Source of the DNA: Nostoc sp. CHAB 5844
Lineage (GTDB): Bacteria; Cyanobacteriota; Cyanobacteriia; Cyanobacteriales; Nostocaceae
Reading direction: 5' to 3'
DNA: 64,000 nt
Assembly: GCF_020829595.1 (NCBI RefSeq)
Contig: NZ_JAIVFW010000004.1
Span: 1-64,000 of the forward strand
Shown here: positions 1 to 10,000 of the stretch, one piece after another
Layout of the letters: every line of letters starts with the position of its first letter
Position numbering within the stretch: position 1 is the first letter of the stretch
Notes under the pieces: generated by a model
Databases searched by the model: none
The model's input: the letters and a program-made list of their open reading frames with translations, nothing else
What the model was told of the DNA's origin: nothing
Made by a program: the position numbers and the translations under genes

Positions 1-70
1 AACGCTCTACTGATAGGCTTTGTAGTCCACAATAGTGAATGCACTATGCTGATTTAAGGACGGGTAGAGC

Positions 71-964
71 GTGAATTTTCAGTCGGTTATAGCCACACTG
101 CATCATTTCTGGTGCGATCTCGGTTGCCTAATCGCCCAGCCTTATGACATCGAGAAAGGGGCAGGGACTAAGAATCCGCATACATTTTTAAGAGCGTTGG
201 GGCCGGAACCTTGGGCTGTTGCTTATGTTGAACCATGCCGCCGTCCTACAGATGGCCGCTACGGCGAAAACCCTAACCGTTTTCAACACTATTATCAGTA
301 TCAGGTTTTAATTAAGCCGTCGCCTGACCACATTCAAGAGATTTATCTTGATTCTTTAAGGGCTTTGGGTATTCGTCCTGAAGATCACGATATTCGGTTT
401 GTGGAAGATAACTGGGAAGATGCAACTGTAGGCGCTTGGGGTACTGGCTGGGAAGTTTGGTTGGATGGGATGGAAATTACTCAATTTACCTACTTCCAAC
501 AATGTGGTGGAATAGATTGCCGACCTGTGTCGATTGAAATTACATACGGGTTAGAGCGGCTAACGATGTATCTCCAGCAAGTAGAAGCTTTCACAAAGCT
601 TCAGTGGACAGACAACATTACTTATGGAGATGTTTTCTTGCAAAATGAGATTGAGCAGAGTACTTACAACTTTGAAGCCTCAAATCCTGAAATGCTGCTA
701 ACACTGTTTAATTTATATGAGCAGGAAGCTAACCAGTTGACGGAGCGTGGTTTAGTCTTGCCAAGCTTAGACTATGTAATGAAGTGTTCGCATACTTTCA
801 ATTTGCTAGATGCTAGAGGAGTGATTTCTGTGACGGAAAGAACTCGCTATATTGCAAGGATTCGTCATTTGGCTCGGAAGGTAGCGCAACTATATGTAGA
901 GCAGCGAGAAAAGCTGGGTTATCCTTTGTTGAAGACAACAGCAGCCGGACTTACGCATGGGTAA
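71..964 (+). CDS. glyQ: Glycyl-tRNA synthetase alpha subunit
   Basis: Catalytic alpha chain of the heterotetrameric (alpha2beta2) bacterial glycyl-tRNA synthetase, which charges tRNA-Gly in the cytoplasm together with the GlyS beta chain (not in this window). The 297 residues are the usual family length. Hallmarks visible are the N-terminal [14 protein letters not shown] stretch, [20 protein letters not shown], and the [12 protein letters not shown] and [11 protein letters not shown] motifs of the class II catalytic core. The start is GTG at 71, 10 bases after an AAGGA Shine-Dalgarno (56-60). It is a single gene; the next gene is convergent. Residues 15-18 (CDLG) are slightly unlike the homologues I remember, but the rest is intact. 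Identification is very secure. Confidence 0.97.
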   Translation: MNFQSVIATLHHFWCDLGCLIAQPYDIEKGAGTKNPHTFLRALGPEPWAVAYVEPCRRPTDGRYGENPNRFQHYYQYQVLIKPSPDHIQEIYLDSLRALGIRPEDHDIRFVEDNWEDATVGAWGTGWEVWLDGMEITQFTYFQQCGGIDCRPVSIEITYGLERLTMYLQQVEAFTKLQWTDNITYGDVFLQNEIEQSTYNFEASNPEMLLTLFNLYEQEANQLTERGLVLPSLDYVMKCSHTFNLLDARGVISVTERTRYIARIRHLARKVAQLYVEQREKLGYPLLKTTAAGLTHG

Positions 965-1352
965 GGAAAATCGTAGACGCGATAGCGGTGAGGGGGTCGC
1001 AGTCTTGGCGGTTCCCGTCGATTGCGTTAGCGACGCTCAAGAGCGTCACCCCGAACCCGAAGGGCTTGCAGCAGGCTACCACAGAGAACACAGAAGAATA
1101 AAAGTTTCAGAGATTTACTGTGTCAGTCCTAACGCGTTCTGTATGGTAGGATAGCGCTACAAGATTTGATGACATTACATCTTGTACCATCTGCTTGATT
1201 GCAATTAAAATTAGGTGAGCAATGCGGAAAATTGGGACAAAACCTGATTTTTATGTTGTGGGCATTGCTCACCATACAGTTCTTAAGAATGGTGCAAAAT
1301 AGCGGTATTGTTATGTTAATTAATTAAATATGCTGTAATTATAGGAATGTCA
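965..1352. other. Convergent intergenic region with repeat debris
   Basis: Bases about 970-1085 are dispersed-repeat material: GC-rich palindromic pieces such as GCGTTAGCGACGCTCAAGAGCG, broken here only by description, typical of cyanobacterial intergenic repeats, followed by a short CACAGAGAACACAGAAG-type string. A perfect 12-bp inverted repeat, GGTGAGCAATGC at 1214-1225 and GCATTGCTCACC at 1262-1273, sits between the convergent genes with a 36-base loop. It may act as a two-way terminator, but there is no T tract. No convincing gene is seen; the open frame at 957-1154 is made of repeat sequence. Confidence 0.5.
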
Positions 1353-2141
1353 TTAATTTCCTAAATAAGCTTCAATCACAGCCGGATTATTTCTAACTAC
1401 AGATGGTTCACCTAAAGCAATTAATTGACCAAAATCTAATACAGCGATACGATCGCACAAACCCATGACTAATGGTACGTGATGCTCAATCAGAATGATC
1501 GTTAAGTTGAAGCGATCGCGAATATTGCGGATAAATTCACTGAGTTGCTGTTTTTCGCTGGGGTTCATCCCTGCTGCTGGTTCATCTAAAAGTAAAATTT
1601 GTGGTTCTAAAGCTAAAGCACGGGCAATTTCTAAACGGCGTTGATCACCGTAAGCGAAATTTTTAGCTTTTTCTTGTGTGCGATCGCTTAATCCTACTAG
1701 TTTTAATAATTCTAAAGCTTTTTGTTTATTTTGATATTCTTCTCTAGGAGCAGGTGGCAATCCTAAGACTCCTGTGAGCATATTACTTCTATTATGTAAA
1801 TGCCGAGCAATTATGACATTTTCTAAGGCTGATAATTCGCCAAATAAGCGAATATTTTGAAAAGTTCTAGCAATACCTAAACCTGCAATTTGATGGGATC
1901 GCAGTTGCGAAATTTTTCTGCCTTGATAAATTAATCCTCCATCAGACGGCGGAATGAGGGCTGTAATTAAATTAAATAGAGTTGTTTTGCCAGCACCATT
2001 AGGGCCAATTAATCCAAAAATTTCATGTTGATTAACTTTAAAAGATACATTATTCACCGCTACTAAACCGCCAAAGCGGCGAGTTAGTGAGTTAGCTTCT
2101 AATATAACTTTGCTTTTAACGGTAGAACTAATCTGAGACAT
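1353..2141 (-). CDS. livG: ABC transporter ATPase, LivG type (branched-chain/neutral amino acids)
   Basis: ATP-hydrolysing subunit of a hydrophobic amino acid importer of the HAAT family, acting at the cytoplasmic face of the plasma membrane. Walker A GPNGAGKT is at residues 46-53, the LivG-style signature YGDQRR at 164-169, Walker B ILLLDEP at 182-188, and an EHH switch region near 218. The 262 residues fit the family. It is the last gene of a minus-strand cluster with two permeases, starting 8 bases after the upstream permease stop, so one transcript is likely. No LivF partner ATPase is in the window, as in systems where the second ATPase is encoded elsewhere (the cyanobacterial Nat-I neutral amino acid transporter is an example). 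Substrate is inferred from family only. Confidence 0.88.
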   Translation of the reverse strand: MSQISSTVKSKVILEANSLTRRFGGLVAVNNVSFKVNQHEIFGLIGPNGAGKTTLFNLITALIPPSDGGLIYQGRKISQLRSHQIAGLGIARTFQNIRLFGELSALENVIIARHLHNRSNMLTGVLGLPPAPREEYQNKQKALELLKLVGLSDRTQEKAKNFAYGDQRRLEIARALALEPQILLLDEPAAGMNPSEKQQLSEFIRNIRDRFNLTIILIEHHVPLVMGLCDRIAVLDFGQLIALGEPSVVRNNPAVIEAYLGN

Positions 2142-2149
2142 TTTTAAAT

Positions 2150-3103
2150 TTAAATATTGTTTTTTATTTTCTTTTTTCTTGCCTTACCTATTTTAAAAAC
2201 CTCAGGAGGAACTAAACCTTGAGGGAAGAAAATAGTACCAATCACTATGAGTAAACCAAAAATAATTAATCTTCCATCTCTGAGAAATTGCGCTAACCAA
2301 CTTAACCAATTAGGAAAAACACCTGAGTCTGCTATACCGCGTAAAATTTCTGGTAGGGCTGTAAATACCATACCACCTACCACTGAACCTAAAAAAGTTC
2401 TCGAACCACCAATTAAGACAAAAGTTAAGTAAATAATGCTGGCATCAAATGTACCTTGTCGCGCATTCCAAGTATTAAGAATATGTGCGTTAATTGCACC
2501 TACAACCCCGGCAAGAATTGCTCCTAAAGTAAAGGCTAAAACTTTATAGTAAGTAGAGTTAATTCCCATTGCCTCTGCTGCTAATTCATCTTCACGGATA
2601 GCTGTAAATGCCCTACCAACTCGGACACGTTCTAAACGGTAAAATAACCCCATACTAATTAATAGTAATGGTAAAGCAATCCATAAATATTCAATTTGAC
2701 TTTGAAAAGGTTGAGGTATACCAAAAATACCTACAGCACCACCTGTAATTTCTAAATTTAAGGATATAATTCGCAGAACTTCGACAAAAGCAATAGTGGC
2801 GATCGCTAAATAAATTCCCCGTAATCTAAGTGCGGGAATTCCTACTGCTGCACCTAATATTCCAGACACTAAACCAGCAATTAACATTTCTAATAAAAGT
2901 AAATGTAAAGGAAATAAATTATTACTGGTTATAAAAACTTTTGTAGACAAAATCGCCGCAACATATCCACCTAAAGCATAAAAGCCTGGACTTGCTAAAG
3001 ATAATTGTCCAGTCATTAAAGGTAAGTATAAAGAAAGTCCTAATAATGCCCCCAATACCATAGAGACAATTAGTGAACCATATGTAGAAAAAAATTCAGC
3101 CAT
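2150..3103 (-). CDS. livM: ABC transporter permease, LivM type
   Basis: Membrane permease of the hydrophobic amino acid transport family. The 317-residue protein has about eight to nine hydrophobic segments and the LivM landmarks: LPLMTGQLSLASPGFYALGGY near the N terminus, GIPALRLRGIYLAIATIAFVE in the middle (each quoted only in part here) and the EAMGIN cytoplasmic loop that couples to the ATPase. The C-terminal tail is basic (KARKKKIKNN). It lies between the LivG-type ATPase (8-base gap) and the LivH-type permease (23-base gap), consistent with a three-gene operon in which the two permeases form the heterodimeric channel. Confidence 0.88.
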   Translation of the reverse strand: MAEFFSTYGSLIVSMVLGALLGLSLYLPLMTGQLSLASPGFYALGGYVAAILSTKVFITSNNLFPLHLLLLEMLIAGLVSGILGAAVGIPALRLRGIYLAIATIAFVEVLRIISLNLEITGGAVGIFGIPQPFQSQIEYLWIALPLLLISMGLFYRLERVRVGRAFTAIREDELAAEAMGINSTYYKVLAFTLGAILAGVVGAINAHILNTWNARQGTFDASIIYLTFVLIGGSRTFLGSVVGGMVFTALPEILRGIADSGVFPNWLSWLAQFLRDGRLIIFGLLIVIGTIFFPQGLVPPEVFKIGKARKKKIKNNI

Positions 3104-3126
3104 ATATTGCCAGAATGCAGAATTTA

Positions 3127-4077
3127 TTAAACTTTCTGAATGAATCGACGACCTAGTAAACCTTGAGGTCTAACTAATAGCATGATAAATAATATTCCAA
3201 ATGCTACAGCATCTTTATAACCTGAATATTCGGCGGGGACAAAAGCTTCAACTAATCCAATGAGTAATCCTCCCAATACTGCACCAGGAATACTACCCAA
3301 ACCACCTAAGACTATCACGGCTAAACCTCGTAACCCAAAGGCAATACCAAAATATGGGCCGCCAATACTCACACTGAATGCTACCAAAGTTCCTGCTAAT
3401 CCTGCTAGGAAACTGCTGAGGAAAAATGTCAAAATAATAAAGCGATCGCTGTTAATTCCTAGTAAACTAGCTGTTGTTGGATCTTCGGCGATCGCTTGCA
3501 TAGCCTTACCATATTTAGTTTGATTAATAAAATAGGTAAGAATTGCCACAATTACCATTGACACAACAAAAATTAACACCTGCACACTGCGAATCGGAAT
3601 TGGTTTTTCTTCTGTGCCAAAGTTAATTGCAGGTGGTAAATTACCAAAAGTATTGGCTGGATATGTATAACTTTCTGCGCCTACTAAATATTGAATTAAG
3701 TTGACAATGACTACTGCTACACCTAAGCTGGAAACAACTGTTAATAAAGGGTCAGATCCTTGCCGACGCAATGGTAGAAAAGCAACACGTTCCATTGCAA
3801 CTCCCACCAGTCCCGCTAAAACGCTTCCTATAATTAAGGATATGGCAAATGGTAATTGTACAGGAAGTGTAGCATTAGCCAACAAACCGTTAAATCCAAA
3901 AGTCCCACCCATGAGTGCGTAGGTAAAATACGCACCCAAGGTAAAAATTGCACCATGAGCTAAGTTTATGATGCCTAAAATGGAATAAACCAGGGTATAT
4001 CCTAAAGCAAAAATTGCATAAACGCTGCCAATAGATAACCCATTTAATAATTGTTGGAAAAATACACTAATATCCAT
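3127..4077 (-). CDS. livH: ABC transporter permease, LivH type
   Basis: Second transmembrane subunit of the amino acid importer. The 316-residue protein begins with the characteristic LLNGLSIGSVYAIFALGYT and has the LGIINLAHGAIFTLGAY segment, an AIAEDPTTASLLGIN coupling loop, and the FGLRGLAVIVLGGLGSIPGA stretch near the C terminus, all typical of LivH/BraD permeases. It is the first gene of the minus-strand operon; its start is followed on the far side by 188 bases of non-coding DNA that must hold the promoter. The solute-binding protein expected with this operon is absent next to it but a candidate is encoded at 10459-11688 in the same direction. Confidence 0.88.
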   Translation of the reverse strand: MDISVFFQQLLNGLSIGSVYAIFALGYTLVYSILGIINLAHGAIFTLGAYFTYALMGGTFGFNGLLANATLPVQLPFAISLIIGSVLAGLVGVAMERVAFLPLRRQGSDPLLTVVSSLGVAVVIVNLIQYLVGAESYTYPANTFGNLPPAINFGTEEKPIPIRSVQVLIFVVSMVIVAILTYFINQTKYGKAMQAIAEDPTTASLLGINSDRFIILTFFLSSFLAGLAGTLVAFSVSIGGPYFGIAFGLRGLAVIVLGGLGSIPGAVLGGLLIGLVEAFVPAEYSGYKDAVAFGILFIMLLVRPQGLLGRRFIQKV

Positions 4078-4265
4078 TTAATTAATATTCAGAGATATCA
4101 TGTCAAAAGTGTAAAGCTAAATATTGCTATCGTCATGTAAGTGGAACACCTTGCCGAAAGCTACGCTGCAACTTTCTCACCAGCTACTGATATCGACTAT
4201 TTTATCATCAATGTTTATTCATCAATTGTCACACCAGAATGGATAGTTAATAAATGACACAAAGG

Positions 4266-6686
4266 TTATGTACGAAATGGGGAAATTTTTATCGAATCGT
4301 TACATACCCTATCATCCTTTGCACGTCGTACCTTCTCTACTTGTTTGGGTGCTTCTATTTCTCTAAAGAGTCGAATTGCTTTATCAATATTTTCCTTACT
4401 TTTTTCTAATTCTGCCATTTTTTGATAAGTCAATCCCAATTGATAGTAAGCTTCAGCAAGGTCACATTTAGCACCTATTTGCCTCAGAAGTTCTATTGCT
4501 TTTGAATGATAAGAAAATGCTGTTTTAAATTCTTGCTGTTTTCGATAAAGTTCTGCTAAACCAGTTAAAGCCCTAGTTTTAATTTGAGCGTAGTGATTGT
4601 TATCAGCAAAGATTATAGCCTGATTGTACATTTGAAAAGATGTTTGAATATCTCCTAAGTTTTTATAAGTTAACCCTAGAAATATATATCTATGTCCTAT
4701 TGCCCATTCGCTTAATTCATCTAAATCATCTTTTGATGAATTATAACTTTTATTAGCAAAATCTTGGGCTTTTTCTTTAAATGATGTCTGTGAATATATA
4801 AAAGCTAAAGCATAGTATGCTTCTATTTGAAAATTATAAGAATCTTTTTGATGAGAAATTTCTAAAAGTTTTAAAAAAATATCTAGTGATTCCTCTATTT
4901 CTAATAAATCTATTTTACAAATACCTTCGCCAACTAATGAACGCATATAAAATCTGTTGAATGTTAAATCATTCTTGCTACTAGTATTTGTGTGTAAACA
5001 TTCCAGCAATAATGTTGCTGCTTTATTGTACTCTTTAAGGCTTTCAGAAAGATTATCAGTAATCCAATAGCTGTGAGCGAGATTGATATAAATGATTGCT
5101 AAATTTATTCCAGATAAAACATTACCTACGATTTGAGTTCCTGCTAATATCAATTTTTGCGACAAGCCTAATCTACGAAGTGAATTACAAAGACATTCTC
5201 CACCATCTAAGTTATGCCATTTCCATTTTGATTTTCTTCTATATACAATTACACTACAAGCAGCTTCAAAATCATAAATGGCTAGATAATGATAGTAAGC
5301 TTCAAAAGCTTGTAATGCTTCTTTGATTGTGACAATCTGGTTAACGCTTTTTGTCCAAAATTCTGCTGCTTTACGGTTTGCTGTCTCCCAATCTTCACTC
5401 GCCCTCAGCCTACTTATTGCTTCTTCCCTAATTACTGGATGTAACCAGTATTCACCATTTTGAAACTCTACTAAAGAGCGATCGCGCAAAGAATTAACAA
5501 CCCGGCGATGTTGTGATTCTGGCACATCCCATAGCAAAGAAAAAAGTCCATCAATAGGAACTGTTGCAATATCTTGATAACGATAACATCCTATACGGCA
5601 GAGGATTTTAAAAGCTGAAGAATGATGTTGTTCTAACCGATTAAGCTGACTGGTGACTAAATCTCTTAAATCAGCTTCAACTAACAAATCTTGCTGATTC
5701 ATGTGCCAATACTGCTCTACGTTCCCTGCATAATCTACTTGAATAGCACCAGCAATAATTTCCATTGCTTTAGCATTTCCACCGTAAGCATTATGTATAG
5801 CATTCAAGGCTGAAGAATTTGTTTGAATACTGCGGCTATTAAAATATTGTTGCCAAGCATCAATAGACAAACCTTCCAGAAGATAATATGGAACATAAAC
5901 ATCAGATTCATGTAGGCGATCGCGGCTAGTAATCAGCGTCAATGACTGCAAACTTGGATCGGTTAAAACTCGCAATAATTCTACATAGCGGCGGTGAAGC
6001 TTGATAAACTTACCATTTTTATCTAATGCAGGTTCAAGATTATCAATTAAAATTCCAATTCTTTTTTCCTGAAGTTTCTGCCGCAAACGTTCAAGCGATA
6101 CACCAAACTCTCGCCCTGGTTCTTCATTAAGTTGCCGTAATCTTTCCTCAAGTAAACTTTCGATGGAAGTAATATTTTCGGTTTCTTTAGCAATAGGAAA
6201 CTCTAGATAATCATCAAATTTTTGCTGGAGATAATTTCTAGCTAAAGTTGTCTTTCCTACACCACCTTTTGCATGAATAAGGATAACTTTTGCACCTTGG
6301 CTTTCGAGGTGGTTGAGATGTGCGATCGCTCTTTCACGCCCAACAAAATTTTGCTCTGGGATGCTTTTTTGAGTTGTTGTGATTTCTATAAGAGTTTTAT
6401 CAACTACCAATTCTGGCTTGTATTTCTTAAAAAGAGCAATCAAGTCAGCACGTTTTGATCGATGTTCGTCTGGGAGTTCATTTTCCAAACCAAACTCCTC
6501 ACAGATTACTTTGATGTGTTGTCTTACCGTTGCTTTACAAATGTTTAGGGATTGGGCGATCGCTTCATCTCTGTGTCCAGCCAAAAACTTGATCAATACT
6601 TCCCGTCGTCTGTGTGTTAACTCGTTTAATGCTTTGTCGAACTGTCCTTTACTCATATTTTTATGCGGCTTTTCCAGTAGTTTCAC
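4266..6686 (-). CDS. HTH-STAND ATPase-TPR regulator (LuxR-like HTH, NB-ARC)
   Basis: Large signal-transducing ATPase of the STAND class, probably a transcription regulator. Residues 22-66 read as a LuxR/GerE-like helix-turn-helix (LTHRRREVLIKFLAGHRDEA...). An NB-ARC-type NTPase follows: P-loop KGGVGKTT at 140-147, Walker B GILIDNLE at 211-218, sensor TSRDR at 253-257. About residues 510-790 are tetratricopeptide repeats, the usual ligand or partner-sensing part. Total 806 residues. The longest frame starts with GTG at 6686; an ATG at 6656 (residue 11) is equally plausible and neither has a good Shine-Dalgarno. Three TGTTTAYTRAA direct repeats lie just upstream. It is divergent from the Calx-beta/RTX gene, which it might control (inference). 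Confidence 0.8.
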   Translation of the reverse strand: MKLLEKPHKNMSKGQFDKALNELTHRRREVLIKFLAGHRDEAIAQSLNICKATVRQHIKVICEEFGLENELPDEHRSKRADLIALFKKYKPELVVDKTLIEITTTQKSIPEQNFVGRERAIAHLNHLESQGAKVILIHAKGGVGKTTLARNYLQQKFDDYLEFPIAKETENITSIESLLEERLRQLNEEPGREFGVSLERLRQKLQEKRIGILIDNLEPALDKNGKFIKLHRRYVELLRVLTDPSLQSLTLITSRDRLHESDVYVPYYLLEGLSIDAWQQYFNSRSIQTNSSALNAIHNAYGGNAKAMEIIAGAIQVDYAGNVEQYWHMNQQDLLVEADLRDLVTSQLNRLEQHHSSAFKILCRIGCYRYQDIATVPIDGLFSLLWDVPESQHRRVVNSLRDRSLVEFQNGEYWLHPVIREEAISRLRASEDWETANRKAAEFWTKSVNQIVTIKEALQAFEAYYHYLAIYDFEAACSVIVYRRKSKWKWHNLDGGECLCNSLRRLGLSQKLILAGTQIVGNVLSGINLAIIYINLAHSYWITDNLSESLKEYNKAATLLLECLHTNTSSKNDLTFNRFYMRSLVGEGICKIDLLEIEESLDIFLKLLEISHQKDSYNFQIEAYYALAFIYSQTSFKEKAQDFANKSYNSSKDDLDELSEWAIGHRYIFLGLTYKNLGDIQTSFQMYNQAIIFADNNHYAQIKTRALTGLAELYRKQQEFKTAFSYHSKAIELLRQIGAKCDLAEAYYQLGLTYQKMAELEKSKENIDKAIRLFREIEAPKQVEKVRRAKDDRVCNDSIKISPFRT

Positions 6687-6689
6687 AAG

Positions 6690-6746
6690 TGTTTACTGAA
6701 CTTGTTTATTAAAACTCACAGCTTTGTGCAGTCGGTGTTTATTGAA
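6690..6746. promoter_or_regulatory. Three direct repeats TGTTTAYTRAA upstream of the STAND regulator
   Basis: TGTTTACTGAA at 6690-6700, TGTTTATTAAA at 6704-6714 and TGTTTATTGAA at 6736-6746 share an 11-base consensus in one orientation, spaced 14 and 32 bases apart. They start directly before the GTG at 6686 (minus strand) and face the divergent surface-protein gene. Direct repeats of this sort often bind a regulator; autoregulation by the STAND protein is a guess. Confidence 0.4.
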
Positions 6747-7063
6747 CCAGTGCAACTATAAAATTATGCCGATATCGGTTCAACAAAGCAAGAATATCAG
6801 CACTTATCGTTTGATTTACTTTTCGAGACTCAAGGCGATCGCAAGCCTAATTGAGTAATCGCAACCATAATACCAGAAACTAAAAAAGTAATCTTAAGAT
6901 TTGATTTTTAGGTTGTGCGTAAGTGTAAAAACTTTTGCCAAAGGCGTTATAGTTTTTCGTGACTTAAAACCTTAATTTTTAGAGGTGCTGCGTTTTCACT
7001 CATTTGCACTCAAATGTCAAGCCCCTCTTTTTCCGACCTGAACTGACTTTAAATAAACTTCTT
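6747..7063. other. Divergent intergenic region
   Basis: The stretch between the STAND regulator and the Calx-beta/RTX gene must carry promoters for both. I see AT-rich sequence, an isolated GGCGATCGC half of a HIP1 site near 6834 and no clear sigma-70 pair, repeat or RNA gene. An open frame that begins at 7004 runs into the RTX gene but lacks a ribosome site and is not needed for it. Confidence 0.4.
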
Positions 7064-7075
7064 AAGGAGGCGAAT

Positions 7076-10000
7076 ATGGCAACATCATTTATTATCGTTG
7101 ACGACATCACCGTTGGAGAAAGCGATGCCTATGCTGACTTCTTGGTGCGCTTGGATACACCCAATACTGGCGTGGTGACGGTAAATTACACCACCTTTAA
7201 CTCGACTGCTGATGTCTTTGATTATGACGGACAGGGTGGCACTCTTACCTTTGCACCAGGGGAAACAGTCAAAACTGTACGTGTCACTCTCAAAAACGAT
7301 GCCAATATTGAATCCAGCCAGAATTTCGGTTTCCAACTCTACAGTCCCAGTGCCAATGCTGCCCTCGCTCGCAATCTGGCCACCGCCACCATCATTGATA
7401 ATGATGCCACTGCTGGTACGCCAGTGGTAACAATCAACGATTTCGTCATCGACGAAGCCGCCAAAGAAGCAAACTTTGTCATCACCCTCAACAAACCTAG
7501 CACCAGTGTAGTGTCCATCAACTACGCCACCCAGAATGGTGCAGCAGTGGCGGGTTCAGATTTTGTGGCTACTAGTGGCACGTTGAACTTTGCTCCGGGA
7601 GAAACTGCCAAGACAGTCAAGGTGACTCTGCTCAACGATACGATATCTGAGATATCTGAAGCTTTCAATTTGGTGCTTTCTAACCTCACCAATGCTACCA
7701 CCCAAGATCCCATCGGTACAGTCATTATTAACGAGAACGATGGCACAACTGTTGCTAAATCCAACATTATCGTTGACGACATCACCGTTGGAGAAAGCGA
7801 TGCTTATGCTGACTTCTTGGTACGCTTAGATGCTCCCAACACTGGCGTGGTGACGGTAAATTACACCACCTTTAACTCGACTGCTGATGTCTTTGATTAT
7901 GACGGACAGGGTGGCACTCTTACCTTTGCACCAGGGGAAACAGTCAAAACTGTACGTGTCACTCTCAAAAACGATGCCAATATTGAATCCAGCCAGAATT
8001 TCGGTTTCCAACTCTACAGTCCCAGTGCCAATGCTGCCCTCGCTCGCAATCTGGCCACCGCCACCATCATTGATAATGATGCCACTGCTGGTACGCCAGT
8101 GGTTAGCTTGGGTGATGCAGTTGTTGATGAGAACAACGGTTTGGTATACGTCACCGCCACTTTGGACAAACCCAGCACTAGCGGCGTGAAAGTAAATTAT
8201 TCAATTCAGAATGTGACTACAACTAGCGGGACGGATTTTGTTAGTTTCCCAAATCAGACCGTCAGTTTTGGAGTGGGAGAAACTGCCAAGACTATAGTTG
8301 TTGGTGTGCTAGACGATACGATCTCGGAAGCGAGTGAGATTTTCGATGTAGCTGTAACCAGTGTTAGCGGTGCAACTATAGGCGATGGGCGTGGTCATGT
8401 GGTCATCGGGAGTAATGACGCTACCTCTGTTGCTACTTCCACTCTCAGCGTTGCTAATGTCGCGGCTGTGGAAAGCAATGGATACACTGACTTCTTGGTA
8501 CGCCTAGATGCACCTAACACTAGCTTGGTGACGGTGAATTATGGCATCTTTAACTCGACTGCCGACGGCTTTGATTATGACGGACAGAGCGGCTTTCTCA
8601 CCTTCGTCCCAGGGGAGACCGTCAAGACTGTACGTGTCACCTTGATCAACGATACCACCGCCGAATCCAGTGAGAACTTCGGTTTCCAACTTTACAGTCC
8701 CAGTGCCAATGCTGTACTCGGCAACACAACAGCAACGGCAACCATTATCGATAACGACAGCGCCCGGCCTGTGTCTCTAATTAATATTACTGGAACTACA
8801 GGGTCAGACATCCTACGTGGTACTCGCTTCGCAGATTTATTGGTTGGCGGAAGCGGAAACGATGTGCTGGATGGTGCAGGTGGTAACGACAGCATGGAAG
8901 GTGGCTCCGGCAATGATCTTTATATTGTAGAGCAGACAGGTGATGCGATCGCCGAAGCTGTCAACGGTGGCAACGACAAAGTTGTGAGTTACGTTAATTA
9001 CACTCTCGCCGCCAACGTCGAAAATTTGCTGCTTTTTGGTAGCGCCCTTACAGGAACAGGTAACTCCTTAAACAATACAATAACAGGCAATGCCAGTAAT
9101 AATACATTGAACGGTAGCACTGGGGCTGACACGATGACAGGTGGTGCCGGCAACGATATATATATTTTGGATAACGTCGGCGATGTCGTTATTGAACTCG
9201 CAAATGGCGGCACAGATACAGTTCAAAGTTCAGTTAACTATATTCTTCCCACCCAAGTCGAGAACTTAACGCTCACTGGTAGCGCCGCCATTAATGGGAC
9301 GGGCAACTCCCTGGCTAATAGAATCAGTGGAAATGCTGCTAACAATGTGCTAGATGGCAGCACCGGAACAGATACCATTTCCTACTCAAATGCTACCGCC
9401 GCCGTTACTGTAAATTTGGCGATCGCGATCGCCCAAAATACAGTCGGTGCTGGTACGGATACATTGCTCAATTTTGAGAATCTCACAGGCTCGAACTTTG
9501 CTGATAATCTAAGAGGTAATGCCAACGCAAACATACTTAACGGTGGCACTGGCGCTGACACATTGGCAGGCGGTGCTGGCAATGATACATATGTTGTGGA
9601 CAACTTCAGCGATGTCATCATAGAAAATCTCAACGAAGGCACTGATACTGTCCAGTCCTCTGTCACCTTTAGCTTTGCTGCTTTTCCTAATCTTGAAAAT
9701 CTTACCCTAACTGGTACTGGCAACATCAACGGCACGGGGAATGCTGCCAATAATGTGATTATCGGCAATAGTGGCAACAACACCTTAAATAGTGGAGCGG
9801 GAAACGATCTCCTGACAGGTGCGAGTGGTAAGGACGCGATCGCAGGTGGCGCAGGTAGTGACAAATTTGTTTACAAAAACCTAACGGATTCACTCCTGGC
9901 AAACTTTGATGTTGTTACCGATTTTAATGCGACTGCGGGTAACGATTTGTTCTCTGTCACCACCGCACGGGCAGGCTTTACCAATGCTGGAGCAGTTGCA

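Noticed and set aside
957-1154. 65-codon open frame overlapping the end of glyQ
   Set aside because: It is composed of GC-rich dispersed repeat and spacer strings, has no ribosome site of its own and shows no protein-like pattern.
1353-4077. Urea transporter (urtBCD) as an alternative for the ABC operon
   Set aside because: The permeases are of ordinary LivH/LivM length (about 316 residues) and no urtA or urtE is adjacent, so an amino acid-type system fits better.
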